Positions 27,483 to 37,498 are shown, counted from the first letter of the stretch. The stretch is 64,000 bases of DNA from Bacteroides sp. OM05-12 (GCF_003438995.1 NZ_QSUN01000011.1:39182-103181); one strand, 5' to 3'. Program-made: numbers and translations. Notes: generated by a model from the letters alone, not told the origin.

Positions 27483-27556
27483 TGGAGCATATCGGACTCG
27501 AACCGATCACCTCGACACTGCCAGTGTCGCACTCTAGCCAGATGAGCTAATGCCCC
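27483..27556 (-). tRNA. tRNA-Ala (anticodon GGC)
   Basis: The gene folds as a full cloverleaf. The acceptor stem GGGGCAT pairs with ATGCTCC and contains the G3:U70 pair that marks alanine tRNAs. The anticodon stem CGACA/TGTCG encloses loop CTGGCAG, with anticodon GGC. The T-arm has GGTTCGAGTCC. The discriminator is A and CCA is not encoded. Confidence 0.96.
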
Positions 27557-27769
27557 GATATTGTTTTGATACGGCAAATATAATATATTTATAGATACAG
27601 TTCACAAATTTAGCCTGAAAAAAGAACAAGGACATCCTATTTTAGTTTCCGGCCGATGCTTATCAGAGGAAATACGACCAGCCACAAAAGAGAAACGGGG
27701 ATTCGGAGATAAAGGTAAAAAATGCAACAATTAAATAGGTAAAACTCCTGATTTATATAAAATTTAGCT

Positions 27770-27777
27770 TATATTTG
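27770..27777 (+). promoter_or_regulatory. -7 promoter box of the structured RNA
   Basis: TATATTTG matches the Bacteroides -7 consensus; transcription would begin near 27783. Confidence 0.6.
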
Positions 27778-27782
27778 TCGTG

Positions 27783-28040
27783 TCTTCCTGAAGTGGAAGA
27801 TACATTTTATAATATTGAAGTAACGAGTTATTGTCCCAGAACTTAAAATCGCCAGTTTTATTCATCGGGGATGATAGCAACAGTTACCTCACGTTTATTG
27901 TTATATTCCTAATCAATATAATGATATGGCGTGGGGTACAGTTGTCTATTATCGATGGAGGGTTTCTGGCGATGCCTAAGTTCTGTAGTAGATTAGCTGT
28001 CCTCACGTCTTTTTTGTATCCTTTCGTGAGGACGCTTTTC
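27783..28040 (+). ncRNA. Rod-like structured RNA, 6S-type candidate
   Basis: After the promoter comes a small hairpin (TCTTCC with GGAAGA). Then CAGAACTTA (27837-27845) pairs with TAAGTTCTG (27977-27985), and ATCGCCAG (27848-27855) pairs with CTGGCGAT (27966-27973) across a small internal loop. Inside, GTTACCTCACG pairs with CGTGGGGTAC, and TATTGTTATATT with AATATAATGATA. The result is a long interrupted rod with a terminal loop. GTCCTCACG (27999-28007) with CGTGAGGAC (28025-28033), then T-rich sequence, forms a terminator. The length of about 250 nt and the rod shape fit 6S RNA, and perhaps the known Bacteroidales-1 RNA family; no database match was made. A leader of the next gene is the alternative. 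Confidence 0.62.
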
Positions 28041-28077
28041 TATTACGAACTCCCGCTTCCTCAAACAGAAAAGGAAT

Positions 28078-28566
28078 ATGGACGAACTATTGTTGACGGG
28101 TATCATGGGGATACTCTCGATCATCCTATTGATAACAGGATACCTATTGATAAAAAGGCACGAAAAACGATGCTGGAAAGTAGATAGAAATACCCGGATA
28201 GTATTGCATCTGCTTCAAACATTATTAGACCAGAAAGAGCTGGTCATGCTGGAAAGCGAACTGCATAAAGACCCTCACAGCAACAAGCTACCCAGCGAAT
28301 TGCTCTACGGCGTCCCCACCGACGACGAGGACAAGTACCTCAACATCTGCACCTTCGATACCCTGCTCTGTTATCTTGCCCTGTTCGAGCAAGTAGCCGT
28401 TATACTCGCAAGAGACAAAGACCTGAACAATTTATTCCTAAACATCTTCTCCGAACAAATAGACGACCTCTACGAGAACATAAACATCTTCGAATTCATC
28501 TTCGAGCACGAGGATAAGTACCCGGAACTGCGAAAGTTACTGATGAACTGGAAAGACACCAAGTAA
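28078..28566 (+). CDS. Hypothetical membrane-anchored protein
   Basis: 162 residues, family not recognised. The N-terminus has one membrane helix (GILSIILLITGYLLIK) followed by basic residues, so the rest is probably cytoplasmic. The remainder is acidic and helical (HKDPHSNKLPSELLYG, then LCYLALFEQVAVILARD). A purine-rich AAAAGGA lies just before the start codon. It follows the structured RNA by about 40 bases and may or may not be read through from it. Confidence 0.6.
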   Translation: MDELLLTGIMGILSIILLITGYLLIKRHEKRCWKVDRNTRIVLHLLQTLLDQKELVMLESELHKDPHSNKLPSELLYGVPTDDEDKYLNICTFDTLLCYLALFEQVAVILARDKDLNNLFLNIFSEQIDDLYENINIFEFIFEHEDKYPELRKLLMNWKDTK

Positions 28567-28813
28567 ACTTCGCTCTCAAGTATATTCATGGTTATTACTA
28601 TATTATCTTTGATAGGCCAAAACGTCACGACAGTAAATCCGTCATTTCCATTCGTCGGCAAAAGACACATATTCGTCGATAAATTGTTTCCAGTTGTCGT
28701 TTCCACTTTGCAAAAGTAACCGAAATGTTACGCAATCGTAATTTTAAGAGTTTTTCTTTAAACTTAAATGAAGAAATGTAACGAAACTTGGCAATTATTC
28801 CATGCGAAACTTG

Positions 28814-28821
28814 TAACTTTG
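28814..28821 (+). promoter_or_regulatory. -7 promoter box of the large secreted protein gene
   Basis: TAACTTTG fits TAnnTTTG and lies 58 bases before the start codon. A second match, TATCTTTG at 28604-28611, lies in the same 313-base gap; nothing else was recognised there. Confidence 0.5.
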
Positions 28822-28879
28822 TGACACGAGCATAAGAAATTCTATAATTATCCTATAATAAATACTAAAAAACAAGTTT

Positions 28880-31549
28880 ATGAGTACAAAAATTACAAGA
28901 TTTAGGAATCTACTGATAATGGCATTAGTATGTTTCGTCAGTGGGAGTGTTTGGGGACAGGAGACGACAGAAACATTTACAAATGCAACCAATTTAAGTG
29001 GTAGTCAAGCTTACAATGGAACAGAAGCATCTTTTACAGGAGTGAATAATATTGAATGGAAATTTCTACATTGCCAAGATGGAAATAAACAAAACCCCAA
29101 ATATATAATAGATGGGATTACTCCTATACTCAGACATCCTAATGCCTATATGAAGGCTGACAAGATAGAAGGAGGTATATCATCTTTCTCACTAAAATAC
29201 AAACGTGCATATACAGGAACAAAGCCCTCCAGAATTGTAGAAGTATATATCAATGACATCTTAGTTGGTTCCGGAGAAGAATGCAAAGATGATGATACAG
29301 AACGTACTTTAATTGTAAACAACCTTAATATATCTGGAGATTTTTCCGTAAAAATCAAATTAAGAGGTTCAGGTACGACTAATGCACAAACCTGTATTGA
29401 TGATTTCAAATGGACGAGCAATGTGCCTACCATAGTAGCAGCTCCAACCATCTCTCCTGAATCTTGTGAATTTGCAGAAAGCCAAGAAGTAACTATTACT
29501 CAAAGCGAAGGAGCAGATATTTATTATACAACAGACGACAATAAGCCTACAAGCGGTTCTCTAAAGTACACAAATCCTTTTACCATTAATGAAACAACAA
29601 CAGTAAGAGCTATTGCTATTAAAAATGGTGTAGAAAGTGACGAAGCAGAAGCAAGGATATATACCAAGCAAGCCCCTGCAAATAAAGTTAATACTCCTAT
29701 TTTCGATGAAGCAAGCGGTGACTTTGAAATAACAAAAACAGTTAGATTATCTTGTAGTACAGAAGAGGCAAAGATATATTATAATATAAATGAAGAAAGC
29801 AATCCTACTTCTGCATCAACTTTATATGATGCGAATGAAGGCATCACAATTACTGAAACAAGTACAATTAAAGCAATAGCTATACTAGCAGGAAAAGAGG
29901 ACAGTGAAGTCGCAACGGCTACCTATACAAAAGTTCTGGCTACTCCAGAATTCAAATATAGCAGTGAAAACGCTAGTGCTAATTTAGGAGAAACATTCAC
30001 TGCTCCTACTCTAAGCTATAATGGAAACTCTGACCTATCAGGATTAACAATCTCATATACAAGTTCGGATACAAATGTTGCAACTATTAATGCAGAAGGA
30101 GTAGTAACACTTGGTACTGCCGGAAAAACAACAATTACAGCGTCCGTAAGCGCTACGGATGATTATGAAGCGGCAGAAGCTACTTATGTTTTAAAAGTTA
30201 TTGACCCAAATGCACGTTTTGTTTTAGCCATAAATTATGGAAATCAATGGTATGCCATTAGCCAAGAAGTCGATGGTAAAGCAGAGGCTAAGGGTATTGA
30301 GGTTAACAATGACCAAAAAGTAATATCTGATATAACAGGTCTCCTTTGGACAATAGAAGAGGATAAATACCTAAAAGCTGAAAATGAAACATTTTTAGCT
30401 TACAAAGGTAGTGGAACTGATATTAATCTAGTAGAAACTGCTTATGAATGGATACTTCAAAAACAAAATGATGGAAGCTATTATATAAAAGCAACTACTG
30501 GTTCTAATCGTTATCTCGCATATGGAACAGCAGAGAATCAAAAGAAATTCGGAGGTTATTTAAATGCTAATGGATATGTTCTCAACATCTACATACTATC
30601 AGTAGCTACTCCAGAAGAACCTAAATCTACTATCAACCCAACTACCGGCGCAATGACCCTAACAGGCGCATGGACGGCAGAAGCAGTTAAAGCATTAGAA
30701 ATACCTGCCAATGTAACTTCTGTGGATATGACAGCTATAAATGTAGATGTATTGCCGACAACGATCGGAAACCCGAATTGTCTGTTTTACGTGAAGGAAA
30801 ATTCAACACTTGAAGATTTTAATGTTATCGCAGGTAATAGCGCCATAATCGGTATAGAGCTACATGATGGTTATGATTTTTATAATACTAAATCATTTAC
30901 AGGTGATATAACTTATTCCCGTACATTTGCTTCCGGCTGGAATACCTTTGCATTACCATTCAATACGGCAATTCCTAACGGTGTTCAAGTTGAAGCATTT
31001 GATAAGAAAGATGGAAATCAAATTCTGTTCACAGAAGCAACGTCTATTGAAGCCAACACGGCTTATCTTATCAACGTTCAAGCCGGTGGAGAAATATCAT
31101 TCGCTGCAAATAATGTAACAGTCCCTGTAACAGCCACAACCGGTGATACTTATAAAAGTAATTTCTTACACATGACGGGAGATGATATAGCAGGCAAATA
31201 TATTTTAGTGATGGAAGAAGGCGTAGAAGTATTTGCCCGCGCTAATGCAGAAGCACAGATGCATGCATTCCGTGGATATTTGGATTTACCGACAGCTTCG
31301 GGCGTACAATACAGCATTTCTCATGACGGCGGAGCTACCGGTATCAATAATACAGATATAGAGGGTATCAAGATTTATTCTATAAACGGAACACTGATTA
31401 TCAATGCCGACAAGACACAATCAGTTCAAATTTATGGATTAGACGGACGCATGGTTAAGAATATCCAAGTTTCGGAAGGAGAAAATACAGTTACAGGATT
31501 AGCCAAAGGTATTTATCTGATAAATAATCAAAAAGCCATTATTAAATAA
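28880..31549 (+). CDS. Large secreted multidomain protein with chitobiase-type repeats and C-terminal sorting-like domain
   Basis: 889 residues with a signal peptide ending near VWGQ. After a beta-sandwich-like N-terminal region come two CHB_HEX_C-type modules (IYYTTDDNKPTSGS near 215 and IYYNINEESNPTSAS near 300). Next is an Ig-like BIG_2 module (YTSSDTNVATINAEGVVTLG), then a less clear beta-rich part. The end (IKIYSINGTLIINADKTQ, then GLAKGIYLINNQKAIIK) resembles a type IX secretion sorting domain. No catalytic site was recognised, so binding or adhesion is likelier than catalysis. A 58-residue ORF follows 21 bases later and is probably cotranscribed. Confidence 0.75.
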   Translation: MSTKITRFRNLLIMALVCFVSGSVWGQETTETFTNATNLSGSQAYNGTEASFTGVNNIEWKFLHCQDGNKQNPKYIIDGITPILRHPNAYMKADKIEGGISSFSLKYKRAYTGTKPSRIVEVYINDILVGSGEECKDDDTERTLIVNNLNISGDFSVKIKLRGSGTTNAQTCIDDFKWTSNVPTIVAAPTISPESCEFAESQEVTITQSEGADIYYTTDDNKPTSGSLKYTNPFTINETTTVRAIAIKNGVESDEAEARIYTKQAPANKVNTPIFDEASGDFEITKTVRLSCSTEEAKIYYNINEESNPTSASTLYDANEGITITETSTIKAIAILAGKEDSEVATATYTKVLATPEFKYSSENASANLGETFTAPTLSYNGNSDLSGLTISYTSSDTNVATINAEGVVTLGTAGKTTITASVSATDDYEAAEATYVLKVIDPNARFVLAINYGNQWYAISQEVDGKAEAKGIEVNNDQKVISDITGLLWTIEEDKYLKAENETFLAYKGSGTDINLVETAYEWILQKQNDGSYYIKATTGSNRYLAYGTAENQKKFGGYLNANGYVLNIYILSVATPEEPKSTINPTTGAMTLTGAWTAEAVKALEIPANVTSVDMTAINVDVLPTTIGNPNCLFYVKENSTLEDFNVIAGNSAIIGIELHDGYDFYNTKSFTGDITYSRTFASGWNTFALPFNTAIPNGVQVEAFDKKDGNQILFTEATSIEANTAYLINVQAGGEISFAANNVTVPVTATTGDTYKSNFLHMTGDDIAGKYILVMEEGVEVFARANAEAQMHAFRGYLDLPTASGVQYSISHDGGATGINNTDIEGIKIYSINGTLIINADKTQSVQIYGLDGRMVKNIQVSEGENTVTGLAKGIYLINNQKAIIK

Positions 31550-31570
31550 TAAACTAAACTGAATATAATT

Positions 31571-31747
31571 ATGAAAACAAAAGATTATTATATCAAACCG
31601 ACTATAGAAACAATAAAACTGGAAGTTGAAGAAAACACGAGTGTTGTTACTACTTCTTCGGGTACATCTGTCGGAGTCAGTGACAACGAGACAAGCGGAA
31701 CTGCCCGTTCAAAACGCAGAAACTTCTGGGACGACGATAAAGAATAA
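31571..31747 (+). CDS. Small 58-residue protein of unknown function
   Basis: The frame starts at an ATG 21 bases after the large secreted protein and encodes 58 residues. It begins MKTKDYYIKPTIETIKLEVE, has a Ser/Thr/Gly-rich middle (TTSSGTSVGVSDNETSG) and ends KRRNFWDDDKE. There is no signal peptide or membrane helix. Similar short proteins, with a Y-x-x-P-x-x-x start and an acidic tail with Trp, recur in Bacteroides next to secreted-protein genes, from memory of the group rather than a search. Codon use matches the neighbours. The layout, a conserved leader-like half and a variable core, could fit a peptide precursor, but no modifying enzyme is nearby. Confidence 0.65.
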   Translation: MKTKDYYIKPTIETIKLEVEENTSVVTTSSGTSVGVSDNETSGTARSKRRNFWDDDKE

Positions 31748-31951
31748 ACCTTTATATAGTAGTTTCAATCAAGAAAGTTGCCTGAAATCATTCGGGCAAC
31801 TTTTTTTAATCCCTCCCTCCTATTTATCCCAACCTCTTTCATCCTTCATTTAGCAAATCTACGATTGATTAATAGCACGTTAACCTGAATGATGCTATCC
31901 TTCAGCTGAAAGATATAAACCCAAAAGGATGTACCTTGTACGTACTATCGG

Positions 31952-32250
31952 CTGAATCTTTTTCCTAAGAAAGGTTCAGTATAATAAACTGGTAATCATG
32001 TATATTATCAAAAGACTGAAGGATTGAAGGATAAATGAGGATAATTCTGTTTTAACAGGAATATACGGCAGCAAAATGCAGCATTTTTAGCTTCCGCAGG
32101 TTTTGAAATAATCATCAGGTTGATTGAAAAAAACATCGAGGTGAATTTAAAAAACATCCCGATGATTGAAAAAAACATCAGGTCGTTTGTGAACAAAGAT
32201 ACGGTCGTTTGTTTGCAAACTCCTATCGTTTGTCGGCAATCGACCGTATG
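31952..32250 (-). repeat. Composite intergenic repeat family 1, copy B
   Basis: Read on the minus strand this copy has CATACGGTCGAT hairpin arms, a tail of about four tandem units near ACCTGATGTTTTTTCAATCA, then TAAAACAGAATTA, AATCCTTCAG, and a last hairpin, CTGAACCTTTC with GAAAGATTCAG (31952-31979). The order is the same as at 14411. It fills the gap of about 500 bases between the 58-residue ORF and the acetyltransferase-like gene; 31748-31951 holds little else. Confidence 0.75.
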
Positions 32251-32255
32251 TTGAT

Positions 32256-32900
32256 TTACATCGGTTCGTCCAATAGTTCAGGGTGAGCTGCATAGTGTTC
32301 AAACCCTTTGATAAACAGAGATAACTGGTAGCCATCCATTAGGGAATGATGTCCCTCTACACATAAAGGCAACAGCTTTCGTCCGGCTGCTTCTTTCATT
32401 TTCCCGAAAGCTACTTTGGGATTGGACGATTGAGTACCGTTATTGGGTTGTTGAAAAGAGGTAAAAGACACCCACGGGATAGTTGTCATAAAAATCAGGT
32501 CACCGTCATACGGACCGGATTCGTGTTGACGTATCTTTTTATGTTCCACGATGTGCGCACGTTCACAAGTATCAAATTCACGAAGCGTACTTTTCATCCG
32601 GGTATTAATATTGGTATAAGTGCCGTCTTCATACCCTATCGTTTGTGCAGCATGAACCTTGTCATAAATATAAACCTCGCCGTCCTCTATACGAAGTCGG
32701 AAGTTTTCAATCTCATTGCACAAACGTGCGGCAATATAAGTATTCGCAAGATTCAAAGAATATCCGTTAGCTTTCACATAAGCATAAAGTTCCGTTACAT
32801 CTATGTCTGCTCCCAAATGGGCAAAAGGATTACTGAAATCCAGGAAATAAAAATAGGCAGTCTTACGATTCCAATGTTCAATGTCAAAGCGTCTTTTCAT
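32256..32900 (-). CDS. Chloramphenicol acetyltransferase-like protein
   Basis: 214 residues from MKRRFDIEHW, the usual family start; an in-frame Met at 32924 overlaps metH. The motif CVEGHHSLMDGYQLSLFI contains the catalytic-type His and the Asp-Gly of CAT enzymes, and YFYFLDFSNPF is the conserved N-terminal region. CAT-fold enzymes move an acetyl group from acetyl-CoA to a hydroxyl. Chromosomal Bacteroides members are common and need not give drug resistance; the substrate is unknown. It lies 17 bases downstream of metH. Confidence 0.82.
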   Translation of the reverse strand: MKRRFDIEHWNRKTAYFYFLDFSNPFAHLGADIDVTELYAYVKANGYSLNLANTYIAARLCNEIENFRLRIEDGEVYIYDKVHAAQTIGYEDGTYTNINTRMKSTLREFDTCERAHIVEHKKIRQHESGPYDGDLIFMTTIPWVSFTSFQQPNNGTQSSNPKVAFGKMKEAAGRKLLPLCVEGHHSLMDGYQLSLFIKGFEHYAAHPELLDEPM

Positions 32901-32917
32901 ATCTTCTTTATATACGA

Positions 32918-35665
32918 TTACCATTTCAGTTTCAAGCGATGCTTCTGTGCCTCTTCCAACGGTACGGTCTCTACCTTCTTCGCTTGATTATTCTCTCTCA
33001 ACTTTTCATATTCCTCCGTCACTTCACTGACAAATTCGTCTTTTACCTCCGGATTCAGCAGTTTCCCCACGACAGGCACTATCTGCGAAGCATCGCGCGT
33101 GTACACCACAGGAGCATTATAAACCGGAGCAATCTTCAAAGCCGTGTGAAGTTTGGACGTAGTAGCTCCCCCTATCAGTAAAGGGATGTGCAATCCGGCC
33201 TTTTTCAACTCTATTGCCACGTGTACCATTTCTTCCAGCGACGGCGTGATTAATCCGCTTAAACCGATAGCGTCCACCTTTTCTTCAAGAGCTTTCTGCA
33301 CGATTGCTTCTGCCGGAACCATAACTCCCAGATCTACAATCTCATAATTGTTGCACGCCATCACTACGGAGACAATATTCTTTCCGATATCATGTACATC
33401 CCCTTTCACCGTGGCAAGCAAAACCTTTCCTGCCGAAGATGTACCTTCCGTCTTTTCCGCTTCAATGAGTGGCTGAAGTATGGCTACGGCTTTCTTCATC
33501 GTGCGGGCAGTCTTTACTACCTGGGGAAGAAACATTTTTCCCGTTCCGAACAGCTCACCGACATGGTTCATCCCGTTCATCAACGGACCTTCAATGATAT
33601 CCACCGCCCTTGCATATTGCGGAACAGCCTCAGCCAAGTCTTCTTCCAGATAATCGGCAATTCCCTTTACCAAGGCATATTTCAAACGTTCTTCCACCGT
33701 GCCGTTTCGCCATTCATCATGGCGCACTGCCTGAGAAGTCTCCGTAGCAGAGGCTTTCAGTTTCTCGGCAAGTTCTATCAATCTCTCGGCTGCATCCGGA
33801 CGACGATTTAAAACGACATCTTCTATCTTTTCCAAAACATCCGCCGGTATATCCGTATAAATAACAGAAGTAGCCGGATTAACGATACCGAAATCCATTC
33901 CCTGACTTATGGCATGGTAAAGGAACACGGCATGCATCGCCTCACGGATATAATTGTTGCCACGAAAAGAGAAAGAAAGATTGCTTACACCACCGCTGAC
34001 ATGCGCTCCGGGAAGATTCTTCTTTATCCAACCGGTTGCCTTGATAAAATCGACCGCATAATTATTGTGTTCTTCCATCCCCGTAGCCACGGCAAGCACG
34101 TTCGGGTCAAAGATGATATCATTCGGATTAAAGTCCGCTTTCTCTGTCAGCAGACGATAAGCACGCTCGCAAACTTCTATCTTACGTTCGAAAGTATCGG
34201 CCTGTCCTTTTTCATCAAAAGCCATCACCACAGCCGCCGCGCCATATTGTTTTACCTGACGGGCATGAGTTAAAAATACTTCTTCTCCCTCCTTCAAGGA
34301 AATGGAGTTGACAATCGATTTACCTTGCAAACATTTCAGTCCGGCTGTGATCACTTCCCATTTCGAAGAATCAATCATCACCGGAACGCGGGCTATCTCC
34401 GGCTCGGAAGCTATCAGGTTAAGGAAAGTAACCATTTCTTCTTTTGCATCCAGCAGACCGTCATCCATATTTATATCGATAACCAATGCACCGTCTTCTA
34501 CCTGTGTGCGGGCAATGGACAAGGCTTCTTCATATTTCTTTTCCTGAATAAGACGCAAGAACTTACGCGAACCTGCCACATTGCAACGTTCACCGACGTT
34601 GACAAAGTTAATTTCAGGTTTAACTTCAAGCAATTCCAGCCCCGAAAGCCATAAATGTTCCGGTTTGGAAGCCAGTACGTGAGGTTGGGCGTCTTTCACC
34701 CAATCATTGTATTTAGCAATATAAGTATCCGTTGTACCACAACAGCCACCAATGATATTCACCAAGCCCTCCCGAATGTACTCTCCCACTTCACTCGCCA
34801 TTTCATCCGGAGTCTGATCATATTCTCCCAAGCTGTTCGGCAAGCCTGCATTAGGATAAGCGCTTATATAATAAGGTGCACGGGAAGACAACCCTGCCAA
34901 AAAAGGTTTCAACTGTTTGGCACCAAAAGAACAATTCAATCCGATTGAAAATATATTCGCATGCTGTACAGAAGCAAGAAACGCATCCAAGGTTTGTCCG
35001 GACAAAGTACGCCCTCCGGTATCAGAGACCGTTACCGACAGCATGACTGGAACATTTCTCCCGACTTTCTTCATTGCCTTTTCCGCAGCGAAGAGAGCCG
35101 CCTTTGCATTCAGCGTATCAAAAATAGTTTCTATTAAAAAGGCATCCACACCACCTGTCAGAAGTGCTTCCATCTGCTCTTGATAAGATTCGGCAAGTTC
35201 GTCAAACGTCAACGCACGTGCAGCCGGATTATTCACATCCGGAGACATGGAGCAGGTTTTATTGGTAGGCCCAACCGAGCCTGCTACAAAACGGGGTTTA
35301 TCGGGATTCTTTGCAGTATATTCATCTGCTATCTCACGTGCTATCCTAGCTCCTGCCAGATTAATTTCCGACACCAAATCCTGCACATGATAATCTGCCA
35401 TAGACACACTTGTAGCATTGAAAGTATTTGTTTCGATGATATCCGCTCCGGCTTCCAAGTATTTACGATGAATATCACGGATAACGTCCGGGCGTGTAAG
35501 GCACAGCAAATCATTATTGCCTTTCATCTGACCGGGTAGATCAACAAACCGTTCACCACGAAAATCTTCCTCTCTCAGATTGTACCGTTGAATCATCGTA
35601 CCCATCGCTCCGTCGAGGATAAGAATACGCTCGCGGATCACTTGTGGAATAGAATAAGTCATCAA
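32918..35665 (-). CDS. metH: Cobalamin-dependent methionine synthase, lacking the reactivation domain
   Basis: 915 residues. The N-terminal homocysteine domain has the zinc ligands in GLNCS and GGCCGTT. A pterin-binding domain follows ([16 protein letters not shown]). The cap and cobalamin domains carry [10 protein letters not shown], whose His binds cobalt, and GLSGLITPS. The chain ends soon after the cobalamin domain, about 310 residues short of the Escherichia coli protein, so the AdoMet-binding reactivation domain is absent. It transfers methyl from methyltetrahydrofolate to homocysteine. A separate reactivation protein would be needed and is not in the window. smpB ends 9 bases before its start. 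Confidence 0.95.
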   Translation of the reverse strand: MMTYSIPQVIRERILILDGAMGTMIQRYNLREEDFRGERFVDLPGQMKGNNDLLCLTRPDVIRDIHRKYLEAGADIIETNTFNATSVSMADYHVQDLVSEINLAGARIAREIADEYTAKNPDKPRFVAGSVGPTNKTCSMSPDVNNPAARALTFDELAESYQEQMEALLTGGVDAFLIETIFDTLNAKAALFAAEKAMKKVGRNVPVMLSVTVSDTGGRTLSGQTLDAFLASVQHANIFSIGLNCSFGAKQLKPFLAGLSSRAPYYISAYPNAGLPNSLGEYDQTPDEMASEVGEYIREGLVNIIGGCCGTTDTYIAKYNDWVKDAQPHVLASKPEHLWLSGLELLEVKPEINFVNVGERCNVAGSRKFLRLIQEKKYEEALSIARTQVEDGALVIDINMDDGLLDAKEEMVTFLNLIASEPEIARVPVMIDSSKWEVITAGLKCLQGKSIVNSISLKEGEEVFLTHARQVKQYGAAAVVMAFDEKGQADTFERKIEVCERAYRLLTEKADFNPNDIIFDPNVLAVATGMEEHNNYAVDFIKATGWIKKNLPGAHVSGGVSNLSFSFRGNNYIREAMHAVFLYHAISQGMDFGIVNPATSVIYTDIPADVLEKIEDVVLNRRPDAAERLIELAEKLKASATETSQAVRHDEWRNGTVEERLKYALVKGIADYLEEDLAEAVPQYARAVDIIEGPLMNGMNHVGELFGTGKMFLPQVVKTARTMKKAVAILQPLIEAEKTEGTSSAGKVLLATVKGDVHDIGKNIVSVVMACNNYEIVDLGVMVPAEAIVQKALEEKVDAIGLSGLITPSLEEMVHVAIELKKAGLHIPLLIGGATTSKLHTALKIAPVYNAPVVYTRDASQIVPVVGKLLNPEVKDEFVSEVTEEYEKLRENNQAKKVETVPLEEAQKHRLKLKW

Positions 35666-35674
35666 GCTATTGTG

Positions 35675-36133
35675 TTAGTATTTAAACATCCTGTCCATTT
35701 CACGCTTATCGTCTTTTTCCTTCAACGATTCACGTTTATCATATTGCTTCTTACCCTTAGCTAACGCTATAACCACTTTAGCCAATCCTTTTTCATTGAT
35801 ATACATACGGGCAGGGACTATGGTAAATCCCGTTTCTTTGGTTGCCCGCTCCAACTTCCTCAACTCTTTCTTGCTCAAAAGCAGTTTACGGTCACGGCGA
35901 GCAATATGATTATTGTACGAACCATAAAAATACTCCGCTATATGCATACCTTTCACCCAAAGTTCGCCTCTTGAGAAAAAGCAATAAGTATCTACCAGAC
36001 TCGCCTTACCTAAGCGGATGGATTTGATTTCTGTACCCGTAAGTACAATTCCCGCCGTATAAGTGTCTATAAATTCATAATCAAATGTAGCACGCTTATT
36101 CTTTATATTTACCGGAGCAAGTTTCATGTTCAA
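35675..36133 (-). CDS. smpB: tmRNA-binding protein SmpB
   Basis: 152 residues: [14 protein letters not shown] at the N-terminus, [17 protein letters not shown] in the OB fold, and the Lys-rich tail [20 protein letters not shown]. SmpB delivers tmRNA to stalled ribosomes. It overlaps the upstream Yip1 gene by 4 bases. The start may be Met3 (MKLAPV). Confidence 0.96.
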   Translation of the reverse strand: MNMKLAPVNIKNKRATFDYEFIDTYTAGIVLTGTEIKSIRLGKASLVDTYCFFSRGELWVKGMHIAEYFYGSYNNHIARRDRKLLLSKKELRKLERATKETGFTIVPARMYINEKGLAKVVIALAKGKKQYDKRESLKEKDDKREMDRMFKY

Positions 36134-36702
36134 TTTAAAATAACAGTCAATTTATTAAAGATCAATTCCAGTATAGCCGGACAGGCAATAAGGAGCAAAG
36201 ACGCCATAATGGTATACGACATCTGCTTTTTCTCTTCTACCTGAATCAGGACGCGGGTACCTTCCCATACTATATATATAATGTAGAACTGGAATATCCA
36301 ACTCAAGATGAAAAAGCCGGGAAGTATTCCCGTAATAATATCCAGCAGAAAAGTTACCACCATGGCATAGCCCGCAAACTGTTGTATTAAGGAAAGATTA
36401 TTTTTAAGTCCGAACATCTTTACTCCCAACTGGTTGATGCCGTAAGCTGCCAGAAAGTATCCTCCGAAAAGAGCCACGAAAACAGCACAACACGCCGTCA
36501 TAGCCCGTTGGAAAATAATATTTCCCTCACCTCCACCTTCAATAAGTATCCCAATGAAGACGGATATACCGCATAAACCGATCATAGGATAGACAAAAGC
36601 AGAAAAAACCGCCCGCCTATCCTCTAAACTAATTTCCTCCCATGCCTTGGCAGGAGAGGAAATTAACATGATTGCCCGTTTAAATAATCCTTTATAATTC
36701 AA
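36130..36702 (-). CDS. Yip1-family membrane protein
   Basis: 190 residues with about five membrane helices. The N-terminus ([20 protein letters not shown]) is typical of bacterial Yip1-domain proteins, followed by [14 protein letters not shown] and a helix-rich core. The molecular role of bacterial members is unknown. It sits between a NigD-like lipoprotein (2 bases upstream) and smpB (4-base overlap), forming one transcription unit with metH. Confidence 0.78.
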   Translation of the reverse strand: MNYKGLFKRAIMLISSPAKAWEEISLEDRRAVFSAFVYPMIGLCGISVFIGILIEGGGEGNIIFQRAMTACCAVFVALFGGYFLAAYGINQLGVKMFGLKNNLSLIQQFAGYAMVVTFLLDIITGILPGFFILSWIFQFYIIYIVWEGTRVLIQVEEKKQMSYTIMASLLLIACPAILELIFNKLTVILN

Positions 36703-36704
36703 TA

Positions 36705-37445
36705 TTATTTCAGTTTATATTTAGCATACTTATATTGCAGCTTATTATTTCTCAAACTTTCATCTTTAACTTTCACGGAAACAGCTACTACAATAGAGTC
36801 GGAAACCGTTTTTATACCGTCTGAAATCAAAGAATACACAGGAGGCATACGGAAGCTGCGTAATGTATATTTGTCCGACCATCTTACCATACCTTGAGAT
36901 GCATTCAAATTCAAATGAAGATATAATGTATCTGCACTAACTTTCTGTTTTATCATGTCCATATAAACTCCAGTATTTGCTGCGTCAAAGGTCACCGATG
37001 TATTTACATAACCTCCATACGCCCACATCGTATCATAAGAAAGCACAGAATCATTGCGCAAGGTATCCCCTTTCTCTCCCGCATCAGGAATAGTCAACAT
37101 ATCTTTTGTCTGAATCGAAAAAGAATTCCAACCGGCAACAAGATCTACATGCACTTCTTTGGTGTTTTCCGTAATCTCCGTATCTTTTGGAAATGTATAT
37201 TGAAGGGCAGCTCTCTCTATACCTTTTAAACCTCCCAAAGCCTGTACGGAAGAAGCAGAAGGAATAAATTTCATACCCGTAAAATCTTGTATTAGACTTT
37301 TGCCTGAAGCTGTCGTATAATCATCCACAACGGTAAAATAGAAAGCTCCTCCCTGTTGGTAATCATCACTTTCCAAACAAGAAGAAAACATAGTAACCAC
37401 TACAGCCAAAACTGCTCCCAAAGACAATAACTTGAAATTTTTCAT
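36705..37445 (-). CDS. NigD-like lipoprotein
   Basis: 246 residues. Signal peptide with lipobox FSSC, then LESDDYQQGG, an acidic stretch usual for surface lipoproteins. The rest is beta-rich (FYFTVVDDYTTASGKSLIQD) and fits the NigD/DUF family of Bacteroides, whose founder is in a bacteriocin-related operon of Prevotella. Function here is unknown. It is first in the operon with Yip1, smpB and metH. Confidence 0.72.
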   Translation of the reverse strand: MKNFKLLSLGAVLAVVVTMFSSCLESDDYQQGGAFYFTVVDDYTTASGKSLIQDFTGMKFIPSASSVQALGGLKGIERAALQYTFPKDTEITENTKEVHVDLVAGWNSFSIQTKDMLTIPDAGEKGDTLRNDSVLSYDTMWAYGGYVNTSVTFDAANTGVYMDMIKQKVSADTLYLHLNLNASQGMVRWSDKYTLRSFRMPPVYSLISDGIKTVSDSIVVAVSVKVKDESLRNNKLQYKYAKYKLK

Positions 37446-37478
37446 CTTAAATTAAATTGTTTATAAGTTTAGGAATTG

Positions 37479-37486
37479 CAAAAATA
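37479..37486 (-). promoter_or_regulatory. -7 promoter box of the NigD-like/smpB/metH operon
   Basis: On the minus strand this reads TATTTTTG, 33 bases before the NigD-like start codon. Confidence 0.55.
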
Positions 37487-37498
37487 TAAAAAGGAAAA

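Noticed and set aside
27831..28187. Open frame of 118 codons overlapping the structured RNA and the gene at 28078
   Set aside because: It runs through the paired arms of the RNA and in another frame over the start of a better supported gene; composition is not protein-like.
29701..29940. Possible tandem DNA repeat in the large secreted protein
   Set aside because: The similarity is between protein modules; the DNA has diverged and is explained by domain duplication.
32040..32190. Short repeats that could suggest CRISPR
   Set aside because: Units are degenerate, about 20 bases, without distinct spacers, no cas genes are near, and the same block recurs at other loci.
32256..32900. Acquired chloramphenicol resistance gene
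   Set aside because: No mobile element or change in base composition is seen, and chromosomal CAT-like genes are common in Bacteroides; the substrate cannot be told.
32430..32987. 185-codon frame opposite the acetyltransferase-like gene
   Set aside because: It is the antisense shadow of a gene with clear catalytic motifs.
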